Positions 1-7,502 of a stretch of DNA of 42,908 nt are shown one piece after another. Position numbers and translations under genes: made by a program. The stretch spans positions 1 to 42,908 of the forward strand of contig JAYWCL010000053.1 in NCBI GenBank assembly GCA_043780595.1, in the 5' to 3' direction. Below the pieces are notes generated by a model. It ran no database searches. It saw only the letters and a program-made list of their open reading frames with translations, and had not been told where the DNA came from. The first letter of the stretch is position 1, and every line of letters starts with the position of its first letter. Source of the stretch: Limnoglobus sp043780595. GTDB taxonomy: Bacteria > Planctomycetota > Planctomycetia > Gemmatales > Gemmataceae.

Positions 1-2
1 CC

Positions 3-92
3 AACGCCAAGCAACGCGGCGTCGACTGGCAATTCAAACTCGCAGACGCACGCATAAAGTTAAAGCGACTCTACCCCAAAACCAAGACTTGA
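3..92 (+). pseudogene. C-terminal tail of an IS630-type transposase (cut by window edge)
   Basis: The frame starting at base 3 is open from the window edge to a TGA at 90-92 and ends with a segment containing VDWQF and ADARIKLKRLYP. From memory, this is the usual C-terminus of IS630-family transposases, following the DDE catalytic domain. Only about 29 residues are inside the window, so whether the upstream part is intact cannot be seen. The stop codon runs directly into RHS-core sequence in another frame, with no recognisable terminal inverted repeat between them, so the right end of the element seems to be missing or very short. Confidence 0.6.
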
Positions 93-111
93 CGACGCAC
101 TAGGCCGCTGG

Positions 112-843
112 ATGACGATGGACCCGATCGCATACGAAGCGGGGGACGTGAATCTGTATCGGTATGTGGGGAACGATCCGGTCAATGGACTGGATCCAAA
201 CGGAATGCAAGAAAAATCTCCAAATATAGGAGGGTCATCAGGGAAAATCCCTGAATTAACACCCATTTTGCCGAGATCATTTACACCCCCAGGGAAAGAT
301 GAAATATTGAAAGGCGTGCCGTTTAGACGCGAAAAAGATTTGGAAATCGCACCGAACCAATCAAAAAACAACGGTGTAGGTGGTGATGAGTTCTGGAGTG
401 GAGAAGTCCCGGATGGATGGCTCTCAGGACCGAGAGGATGTGGCCCTTGTGTTGGCGTCGCACTGGTACCTGACAAACCGGGTAAAATATATGTGCTGCA
501 CTACTCCGCGTCGGGAAATGTTCACGAAGGATTGATCAAGTGTGGATTCTTGAGTGAAGTGCGAGTGAAGGTCGACAAAGAGTTCGGCGGCAGATTTACA
601 GTTCCATTCATGGTTGCTCCAAAATGCTACAAAGCAATATTATGCGGATCAGAGCATTCAAAAAGCGATAAAGAATCAGACAATGTAAGACTCCGAACAT
701 TACGCGAAGTGTGCAGCACGCTGACTAACAAGGGAGTCAATATAGAGTGCTATGTGCCTGCGCCCGCATTCGGCGTTGACAAAGATGGGAAAGTATATTG
801 GACAACTCCAAAGAATCAGCAGGTAGATAACTATGAAAAATAA
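112..843 (+). CDS. Orphan RHS-repeat C-terminal tip with putative CheD-like deamidase toxin domain
   Basis: Residues 4-31 (DPIAYEAGD, NLYRYVGNDP, DPNG) are the end of an RHS-repeat-associated core. In-frame core-like sequence (DALGRW) starts near base 91, before any start codon, so this is a displaced tip rather than a full RHS gene, which is normally over 1000 residues. The variable region after DPNG is the position of the toxin in polymorphic RHS proteins. Here it has GCGPCVGVALV followed 17 residues later by His130 (Cys113-x16-His130), then an ILCGSE segment and a Val-Asn-Ile strand near the end. That order and spacing resemble the CheD/CNF/BLF1-type glutamine deamidase fold, where a Cys-His pair is catalytic. 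The toxin assignment is inference. Expression is doubtful without the core; ATG codons occur at 112 and 118. Confidence 0.6.
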   Translation: MTMDPIAYEAGDVNLYRYVGNDPVNGLDPNGMQEKSPNIGGSSGKIPELTPILPRSFTPPGKDEILKGVPFRREKDLEIAPNQSKNNGVGGDEFWSGEVPDGWLSGPRGCGPCVGVALVPDKPGKIYVLHYSASGNVHEGLIKCGFLSEVRVKVDKEFGGRFTVPFMVAPKCYKAILCGSEHSKSDKESDNVRLRTLREVCSTLTNKGVNIECYVPAPAFGVDKDGKVYWTTPKNQQVDNYEK

Positions 844-870
844 GTTTGCAAACCTTATGCATGGTTATAC

Positions 871-1563
871 ATGAAAAAAGCAATCCTTGCAGCCATCGGA
901 TTGATCCTGATCATTGCTGGACTGTACCTGGCGTCGAATATTATGCGCATTCGGAATTCCACTGAAGAAAGCAAATGCGAAAGCAATCTTTCTTCAATAG
1001 GTAGTGCCATGTACGAATATCACAATAAATATGGTTGCTTCCCATCTTCTCGCACTGTACGTGGCAACATGAAATTAGAACACAGTTGGCGAGTTCTGCT
1101 TTTAGAATTCATCGATCCTAAAACATTTAACGAGTATTGCTTCGATGATGCTTGGAATAGTCCGAGTAATCAACGTCTCGAAAATAAAATGCCTTCTTGT
1201 TACGCTTGCCCCGCCGATATCGGAGGCAAACAGCAACATCGTGCTAGTTATTTTGTCGCAGTTGGTCCCAACACAGTATTCTCTGATCTTACCACTATAC
1301 ACTTAGATGACATCACGACGCCACATAGTGAAACCGTGCTTATTTTAGAATCTACAGGTTATGGAGTGCATTGGATGCAACCAAGCGATCTTAATGTCAT
1401 ACTCGACTCTAAAGCCAAACTAATTGGACAAGTCCTATTCAGCAATCATAACAATGGCCCGCTCGTTTGCATGGTCGATCTCTCTAAGCGTCGCATACGT
1501 GATTTCGATGGCGATACAATTGAAGAATTAATCAAGAGGACGAGTATTCGGCTGAAACAGTAA
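871..1563 (+). CDS. DUF1559-like membrane-anchored protein (possible RHS-linked gene)
   Basis: This 230-residue protein begins with a Lys-Lys pair and one hydrophobic helix (residues 4-22), followed by a Cys-Asn-Leu...IGSAMYEYHNKYGCFP segment. That arrangement, an N-terminal pseudopilin-like helix followed by a conserved NL..IG..A..YH...G.FP motif, is typical of the DUF1559 families expanded in planctomycetes. HSWRVLLLEFI and AWNSPSN further support membership. It lies 27 bp after the RHS tip on the same strand, where polymorphic toxin loci carry an immunity gene, but DUF1559 proteins are common and nothing in the sequence proves immunity. Codon use is more A/T-rich than in genes downstream of 3.4 kb. 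No strong Shine-Dalgarno sequence is visible before the ATG. Confidence 0.7.
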   Translation: MKKAILAAIGLILIIAGLYLASNIMRIRNSTEESKCESNLSSIGSAMYEYHNKYGCFPSSRTVRGNMKLEHSWRVLLLEFIDPKTFNEYCFDDAWNSPSNQRLENKMPSCYACPADIGGKQQHRASYFVAVGPNTVFSDLTTIHLDDITTPHSETVLILESTGYGVHWMQPSDLNVILDSKAKLIGQVLFSNHNNGPLVCMVDLSKRRIRDFDGDTIEELIKRTSIRLKQ

Positions 1564-1604
1564 GTATTTTCGCGAGTGAATTACAGCTTACTTTCCGAGT
1601 TTAT

Positions 1605-1685
1605 GGAAAATCGTTGTCCATTGGAGATGATTCTGGCAATGTATTTGTCGTGAGCATCGACTCGAACAAGTTGCCAAAGGACTGA
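1605..1685 (+). pseudogene. Decayed duplicate of the 3' end of the WD40 gene at 2069-3073
   Basis: Reading from 1605 gives GKSLSIGDDSGNVFVVSIDS and then a TGA at 1683-1685. This matches the last 26 codons of the WD40 gene just downstream (GKLLCIGDDSGNVIVVNTDS). The similarity continues for about 60 bases past both stop codons (a gattacgcatct block, then a block ending ccctcaa), so the duplication covered the gene end and its 3' flank. The upstream part of the copy is gone. It is not expected to be expressed. Confidence 0.8.
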
Positions 1686-1748
1686 TAGAAGTGCTACAAC
1701 TGACGATTACGCATCTAGATCGTGCGCTTTCAGGAGCAACCCTCAAAG

Positions 1749-2036
1749 ATGGACCTAAAAATTAACATCTATTCCGCACAGGTGAAACGGTACTTTACCT
1801 TCTGGTGTGGCGTGCTGTTCGCGTCTTTCGTATTCGCGAATTTCGCAGGATATGTCAGATCGCGAGGCTTGCTAATGTTTCGGTATTCCGGATTCCCATA
1901 TACTTTTACAGCATGGGGTTTTATCGACGATCCGTTTTTTGACGTGTCCATTTTGCTGTTAAATCTTGCGATTGCTGTTACGGTGTCTGTGCTTGTCGCG
2001 ATGCTACTCACGTATCTGCGGCATCGGAAGACTTAA
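1749..2036 (+). CDS. Small two-helix membrane protein of unknown function
   Basis: A 95-residue product is predicted from the ATG at 1749 (MDLKINIYS), with AGGAG about 12 bases upstream; a GTG at 1722 would add nine residues. Two hydrophobic segments are visible: residues about 18-36, ending before YVRSRG, and a C-terminal helix about 68-90 (ILLLNLAIAVTVSVLVAMLL) followed by a basic RHRKT tail. I do not recognise the family. It sits between the decayed WD40 tail and the intact WD40 gene, so it probably travelled with that duplication. Confidence 0.55.
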   Translation: MDLKINIYSAQVKRYFTFWCGVLFASFVFANFAGYVRSRGLLMFRYSGFPYTFTAWGFIDDPFFDVSILLLNLAIAVTVSVLVAMLLTYLRHRKT

Positions 2037-2068
2037 TTGGGCTTGATATGTGCTTTGCCAACTTTCAC

Positions 2069-3073
2069 ATGATCGCTATCGTTCCTCGCTCATTCCTCGT
2101 TGCGCTGTTCTTCTTCTATGGCTTTGCCTCACACCGTTCACATGGGCAAGAGCGGCAGTTGATTCGGCCGGTCATGCGAGACGCTTTGCTCGCATCGGCG
2201 GTGCTGGCGATTGCCACGAGCGGAGACGGGAAGCAAATGGCGGTGAGTGGTCAAGCAAGCGACTTGCGGTTCTACGATCTCACGACGTTTCAGCGCGTCC
2301 GCAAATTTTCTTCGCCGAAGACGCAGACGTACATGACCTTGGAATTTTCGCCGGATGGGAAGCGGCTCGCTGCGGCGGCGACAGGGACAATTCATATATG
2401 GGACACCGAAAAGTTCGCAATGCAATTCAAACTCGACGCTTGCTGGCCGATCGTATTTTCGCGCGACGGCAACCAACTTTTGACGACATCGACGGATCGC
2501 AAGGAAATGACGGCTTGGTCGCTTTCGACGCATCAAAAAGCCTGGTCCATTCCGCACACGGATCGCATCTGCGCCATGAGTCTCTCGGCGGACAATCGCT
2601 ACCTCGCAACGGTCACAATCGACCAACCGAAGCTCCGCGTCTGGGATCTCAAAAACATCACGCTTCCGCCGCTCGTCCTACCGGCGGATGAGGAGAAAGG
2701 AAAGGTGGAGCTGACTCGTCGCGTCGATCGTATTCATTTCTCGAAAGACGCGGAAACATTGGTGATGTCTGGGGCCGAAGTCTCCTACTTCGCAAATCTC
2801 AAAGAGAAGTCGATTATTCACCTGGGCGATTCTCGCATGGTACTTTCGCAATCGCAATCGCTCCTCTACAGTATCGGTTCACATGCTAACACCATTCAAG
2901 TTTGGAATGCCAAGACCAACAAACCCTTGACGCAGATCACTTTGGACGGGGAATTCCACATCGTGTTGCCACATGCGCTGAACGTCACCTCGGATGGGAA
3001 ATTATTGTGCATCGGAGATGATTCTGGGAATGTCATTGTCGTGAACACCGACTCGATCAAATTCCCGAAGTAG
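2069..3073 (+). CDS. Secreted WD40-repeat protein
   Basis: The product is about 334 residues from the ATG at 2069; an ATG at 2048 would add seven residues before the signal sequence. The N-terminus (MIAIVPRSF, then LVALFFFYGFA) looks like a Sec signal peptide ending near SHRSHG. The rest has WD40-like blades with FSPDGKRLAAAATGTIHIWD, FSRDGNQLL, LRVWDL, IQVWNAKT and SDGKLLCIGDDSGN. These would form a beta-propeller, probably a protein-interaction scaffold outside the cytoplasmic membrane. No catalytic motif is seen. A degraded copy of its 3' end lies 1.3 kb upstream. Specific partners are unknown. Confidence 0.75.
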   Translation: MIAIVPRSFLVALFFFYGFASHRSHGQERQLIRPVMRDALLASAVLAIATSGDGKQMAVSGQASDLRFYDLTTFQRVRKFSSPKTQTYMTLEFSPDGKRLAAAATGTIHIWDTEKFAMQFKLDACWPIVFSRDGNQLLTTSTDRKEMTAWSLSTHQKAWSIPHTDRICAMSLSADNRYLATVTIDQPKLRVWDLKNITLPPLVLPADEEKGKVELTRRVDRIHFSKDAETLVMSGAEVSYFANLKEKSIIHLGDSRMVLSQSQSLLYSIGSHANTIQVWNAKTNKPLTQITLDGEFHIVLPHALNVTSDGKLLCIGDDSGNVIVVNTDSIKFPK

Positions 3074-3174
3074 CGATAGTAGTGACAGAATTGGCGATTA
3101 CGCATCTGGGTCATTCACTTCCAGGGTCAGCCCTCAATGGCAACGCCGTGAAGGATTTCAGTTCACTGTTTTCA

Positions 3175-3273
3175 TTTCCGTGAATTCGGTGTTTTCCGTG
3201 GTTGTTCCTGTCTTTTCTGCTGTTCGGTTTTAAGAATGGAAGCGAACCACGGAATACACTGAAACCACGGAAA
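3175..3273. repeat. Imperfect inverted repeat, about 35-bp arms
   Basis: Arms at 3175-3208 and 3238-3273 are imperfect reverse complements, both built from TTCCGTGGTT-type words (for example ttttccgtggtt and gaaccacgg). The intervening 29 bases contain a tctgctgttcgg stretch. It follows the WD40 gene and precedes the large kinase. It could act as a bidirectional terminator hairpin or be a dispersed palindromic repeat. Confidence 0.6.
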
Positions 3274-3440
3274 AGCGAAATCGAACCGTCGCGATTCGCC
3301 ATTCGTAGTGGTTGCATCGAATCGGCGACGGCGCACGGGGCGGATTTGGGGTGGTTTTGCACCCGTATTGTTGCGAATGGTCGGTATCATGTTTTTTATG
3401 CTCAACTTCCGTTATTCGCCGCCCGTCGGGGGCATTCCCC

Positions 3441-6400
3441 ATGGCCGGTGATCTCGACAACCTCACCTCGAATGGTGCGCCCGATTCCAAGCCCGATCAG
3501 ACGATCGGCTACGAGTCGCTCGCACCCGTTGAGACGGCGACAGACGAAGCGGACACCGACCCGAATCTGACGCGGGCGGCGACACCGGATGCGTACGCGC
3601 GCGACACACTCAGTAAGAAACCGCCTTCGAGCTTTCGTACCCCTGGCCCTATTGGTGGCACGCGCTTAAATGCGACGGCCGTATTTGCGCAGTCGATCAT
3701 GACGGCGGCCGGCAACCGCGTCGCGCCGGAGTGCCTCGTCGGGCCGTACGAGATTCTCGACGAACTCGGCAAAGGTGGCATGGGGATCGTCTACAAAGCG
3801 CGGCACATTCACCTCAACCGCATCGTCGCGCTGAAGATGATTATCGGCGGGGCGAACGTCGGCGAAGCGCACCTCGAACGGTTTCGTGCCGAAGCCGAAG
3901 CGGTCGCCAAATTGAACCACGCGAACATCGTGCAGGTCTACGATGTCGGCGAACACAACGGCGCGCCGTACCTCGCGCTCGAACTCGTCGATGGCGGCAA
4001 CCTCCACACCAAACTCGATGGCAAACCGCAGAGCGCGAAGTACGCGGCGCAAACGGTCGAGACGCTCTGCCGCGCCGTTCATGCGGCCCACGCGGCGGGT
4101 GTCATTCACCGCGATCTGAAGCCGCAGAACGTGCTACTGACACTCGATGGTCAGCCGAAGGTGACCGACTTCGGGTTGGCCAAAGACATCGCACAGAACT
4201 CCGGGCAGACGCACGCCGGCACGATCCTCGGCACGCCGAGTTACATGGCACCCGAACAGGCGGCGGGTCGCGTTCACGATATTTGCCCGGCGACGGACAC
4301 CTACGCGCTCGGTTGCATCTTGTACGAAATTCTCACGGGTCGCCCGCCGTTTTCCGGTGAAAGTGCGATCGCCACGATCCGCATGGTTCTCGATTCGGAG
4401 ATCATCCCGCCACGTACGTTGAAGTCCAGTATTCCGCGCGACCTCGACACGATCTGCCTGAAGGCGCTCCAGAAACCCGCGCACCGCCGGTACATCACTG
4501 CCGAAGAATTTGCCGAAGACCTCCGGCGTTACCTCGACGGCGAGCCGATCGCGGCGCGGCCCGTTGGTTCGGTCGAGCGGTTCATCAAATGGGTCCGTCG
4601 CCACCCGACCGCCACGGGCGTGATTGCCAGCGGGATCCTCGCCACGTTCGCAATGATCGCACTCGGAATCTGGTCGTACGTCGCCGTCACGAACCGCGCG
4701 AAGGAAGCCGAAGAGTCGCGGAGTAAGGCGTCGAGTGCGCTCGAAGAAAGCAACCGCCGCCTCGTTCGATTGAACGTGACGAACGGCACGCGAATGCTGG
4801 ATACGCAGGATTATCTCGGCGCGCCGCTCTGGTATGCCGAGGCGCTGCGGCTGGAACAGGGCGGGATCGAACGCGAGAATATCCACCGCATTCGGCTGCG
4901 TTCGGTGTTCGACCACTGCCCGCGTCTGTCGAACATCTGGCTACACGAAGCGACGATGACGGAGGCGCAATACGACGGCACCGGTCGCCTCGTGCTCGCA
5001 ATCAGCGACGATGGCATCGGTCGCGTCTGGGACGCGAAGGATGGCTCCGCCGTCAGCCCGCCACTCGAACACGGCGGGCGGATTGCGGCGAGTGCGCTCG
5101 CACCCGATGGCAGCCGCGCCGCGACTGCGGGGGCCGACGGCACCACGCGCATTTGGGACGCGAAAACGGGCCGGTTACAGTTCGTGTTGCCGAACGGCGC
5201 GACGCTGACGCGGGTCGAGTTCGCGCCGAACAGTCGCACGTTATTGACGGGTTGCATGGCGGGCCGCGTGCGCGGTTGGGATAGCCACACGGGTAAGGAA
5301 CTGTTCTCGGCCACGTTCGCCGACCGCATCACCTCGCTGGCAATCGACCTTGCCGGCAAGCGATTTGCGGCCACGAGCAAAGACCATACGGCGCGCGTGT
5401 TCGACTTAGTCACCGGTCAGCCACTCACGTTACCACTGAAGCACGCAGGGGCGGTGAACCAGGTGGCGTTCTTCCCGAACGGCGATCGCGTCGCCACGGC
5501 TTCGGCGGACGGCACCGCGATCATTTGGGATGTCGCGAAAGGCACGCCGACACTCGCGATGCCGCTCCGGCACCCGGCGGCGATCAACGCGATTGCCGTC
5601 ACCGCCGACGGTTTGCGCATCATCACCGGTTCGAGCGACTCGACCGCGAAGGTGTGGGACGCCGTCACCGGCCAGCCGATTGGCCGCCCCGAATCGCACG
5701 ATGGCCCGGTACAAATTTTGGCGGTCAGCCCCGACGGTCGCTGGTTCGCCAGCGGCGGCGACGACAACGCGATCCGCATCTGGGATACGTCCAGCGGGGA
5801 CATGATCGCGCCGCCGCTGCGGCACAACTCGACGCCGCTCGGCGTGCAATTTAGCCCGAACGGTTACGAATTGCTCGTCGTCGATCAGACCCGTGCCGTG
5901 CGAACGTGGAACCTCATCACGCACGGCGAACTGAGCGGGTCGACGATCGCGCCCGCGGGAACTGCGGTACCCGTGGAGAACGCGAACCGCGACGAAATCC
6001 GCACGATTCTGAGTCCGGAAGGCACGATGTCCTTGACGTACGGCGGCGGTCAGGCAGTGCGCGTTCGCCGCACGAACGACCACGAACCGATCACTCCGCC
6101 ACTTCGCACCGGGGCGGCAATTGTGACGGCGGCGTTCAGCCCCGATGGTTCGATGATCGCGACCGGCGACCTCGATGGCCACGTGATGCTGTGGGACATT
6201 CTCAAAGAAGGCAATCGCGGGAAGCCGGTGTGGGCCGCAAGTGGTCGGCACGTCAGCCGCGTTCTCAGCCTCACGTTCAACGCGAAAGGGAACGCGCTCG
6301 CCAGCACCAGCGAAGACAACACGGCGCGGCTCTGGGATGTCGCCGATGGCTCGCCACTCGTGCCACCAGTGCGACTCGGTGCGACCGTCCTCCGCAGCGA

Positions 6401-7502
6401 ATTTAGCGCGAACGGCAAGCTCTTTTACACCGAACTGCCGAACGGGAAAGGCCGCGTCTGGGATGCTGCCACCGGGGAAACGGTGACGCCGCCGTTCCCG
6501 GCGCGGCCCGATTGGGAATCGACGCTCGTCGTCGCCAAGTGGTCGGTCGAGGAGATGCTCGCGGCGGGGCGGATGCTTTCCGGCCAGCGTTTGAGCGAAG
6601 CGGGCGACGTGATCCCGAGCGAACCCGGCCAGTTCCAAGACGATTGGAAGTTGCTCAAAAGCAAGTACCCCGTCGTCGCGACGACCGAGCGTTCCGTCGT
6701 CGGGAAATGGTGGCAGCGACAAGCCGATGTCAGCGAGAAGAACGGGCGCTGGTTCGCCGCAGCGTGGCACCTCGATCGACTTATCGCCGAGAGTCCGGAA
6801 CAGCCCGAGTATCGCCGTCGCAAAGCCGTGGCGTCGGCGCAACTCCGCGACTGGCAGGGTTCCGCCAACGAAGCCGCGAAGGCGATTTTGCTGCAACCGG
6901 ATTTGCCCGATAACTGGTACCAAGCCGGCGTGGCGCTCGGGCAACTCGGCGATTGGGACGGCTCGGCGGCGCACCTCAGCAAAGCGATGCAACTGCGTGC
7001 CGACCCGACATCGGCGGTGGGGTTATTGCCGCTCGTTCGCTTGCAAGCCAACGACCGCGAGGGCTACCAGAAAGCCTGCCGCGACCTCGCCGACTTCTAC
7101 CGCGGAACGCACGATGCGAATGAAGCCCAGCAAGTCGCGTGGGTCTGTTCGCTCTCTCCGGACAGTGGCGTCGATCCATTACGGGTTCTGAAACTCGCCG
7201 AGGTCGGTACGAATGCGAGCGACTTCGCCACGATGGTTATGGGGGCGAGTTTGTTGCGTGCGGGCCGCTTCGAGGAAGCCGCCACGAAGTTGAAACCGAT
7301 CTGCGAGAGCAAGGCCGAGCGACCGGCAGCGTGGCTGATTTATAGCCTGTTGCAGAATCGGTTGGGCCACGCGACCGATGCAAAAATCTGGCGCGAGAAA
7401 GCCGAGATGTGGCTGAAACGGGAAACGAAGCCGGGGCAAGTTCCGCCCGCATGGGACACGCGGGCGGAGGTCGAGATTCTATTACGCGAGGCGAGTCGTT
7501 AG
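3441..7502 (+). CDS. Transmembrane Ser/Thr protein kinase fused to WD40 propeller and TPR-like tail
   Basis: The chosen start is the ATG at 3441 (MAGDLDNL), giving 1353 residues; the frame is open upstream but the extra residues look non-coding. An acidic, low-complexity N-terminus leads into a PknB-type kinase domain (about 103-366) with GKGGMGIVY glycine loop, Lys132, HRDLKPQN at 223-230, DFG at 243-245 and the GTPSYMAPEQ activation segment, so it should be active. A single membrane helix lies at about 392-415, followed by a short coiled coil. At least ten WD40 blades (IWDAKTG, VWDAVTG, IWDTSSG, LWDVADG and others) fill about 470-1040, and a TPR-like region closes the protein (LDRLIAESPEQPEYRRRKA onward). 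The kinase is cytoplasmic and the propeller probably extracytoplasmic, as in many planctomycete sensor kinases. The stop overlaps the convergent neighbour by four bases. Confidence 0.92.
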   Translation: MAGDLDNLTSNGAPDSKPDQTIGYESLAPVETATDEADTDPNLTRAATPDAYARDTLSKKPPSSFRTPGPIGGTRLNATAVFAQSIMTAAGNRVAPECLVGPYEILDELGKGGMGIVYKARHIHLNRIVALKMIIGGANVGEAHLERFRAEAEAVAKLNHANIVQVYDVGEHNGAPYLALELVDGGNLHTKLDGKPQSAKYAAQTVETLCRAVHAAHAAGVIHRDLKPQNVLLTLDGQPKVTDFGLAKDIAQNSGQTHAGTILGTPSYMAPEQAAGRVHDICPATDTYALGCILYEILTGRPPFSGESAIATIRMVLDSEIIPPRTLKSSIPRDLDTICLKALQKPAHRRYITAEEFAEDLRRYLDGEPIAARPVGSVERFIKWVRRHPTATGVIASGILATFAMIALGIWSYVAVTNRAKEAEESRSKASSALEESNRRLVRLNVTNGTRMLDTQDYLGAPLWYAEALRLEQGGIERENIHRIRLRSVFDHCPRLSNIWLHEATMTEAQYDGTGRLVLAISDDGIGRVWDAKDGSAVSPPLEHGGRIAASALAPDGSRAATAGADGTTRIWDAKTGRLQFVLPNGATLTRVEFAPNSRTLLTGCMAGRVRGWDSHTGKELFSATFADRITSLAIDLAGKRFAATSKDHTARVFDLVTGQPLTLPLKHAGAVNQVAFFPNGDRVATASADGTAIIWDVAKGTPTLAMPLRHPAAINAIAVTADGLRIITGSSDSTAKVWDAVTGQPIGRPESHDGPVQILAVSPDGRWFASGGDDNAIRIWDTSSGDMIAPPLRHNSTPLGVQFSPNGYELLVVDQTRAVRTWNLITHGELSGSTIAPAGTAVPVENANRDEIRTILSPEGTMSLTYGGGQAVRVRRTNDHEPITPPLRTGAAIVTAAFSPDGSMIATGDLDGHVMLWDILKEGNRGKPVWAASGRHVSRVLSLTFNAKGNALASTSEDNTARLWDVADGSPLVPPVRLGATVLRSEFSANGKLFYTELPNGKGRVWDAATGETVTPPFPARPDWESTLVVAKWSVEEMLAAGRMLSGQRLSEAGDVIPSEPGQFQDDWKLLKSKYPVVATTERSVVGKWWQRQADVSEKNGRWFAAAWHLDRLIAESPEQPEYRRRKAVASAQLRDWQGSANEAAKAILLQPDLPDNWYQAGVALGQLGDWDGSAAHLSKAMQLRADPTSAVGLLPLVRLQANDREGYQKACRDLADFYRGTHDANEAQQVAWVCSLSPDSGVDPLRVLKLAEVGTNASDFATMVMGASLLRAGRFEEAATKLKPICESKAERPAAWLIYSLLQNRLGHATDAKIWREKAEMWLKRETKPGQVPPAWDTRAEVEILLREASR

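Noticed and set aside
3731..4360. Plus-strand frame inside the kinase domain
   Set aside because: Arg/Gly-rich shadow; kinase motifs are in the other frame.
5430..6992. 520-codon open frame on the minus strand
   Set aside because: It is antisense to the WD40 part of the kinase. High-G+C codon bias opens the opposite frame; the translation is Arg/Ala/His-rich without motifs.
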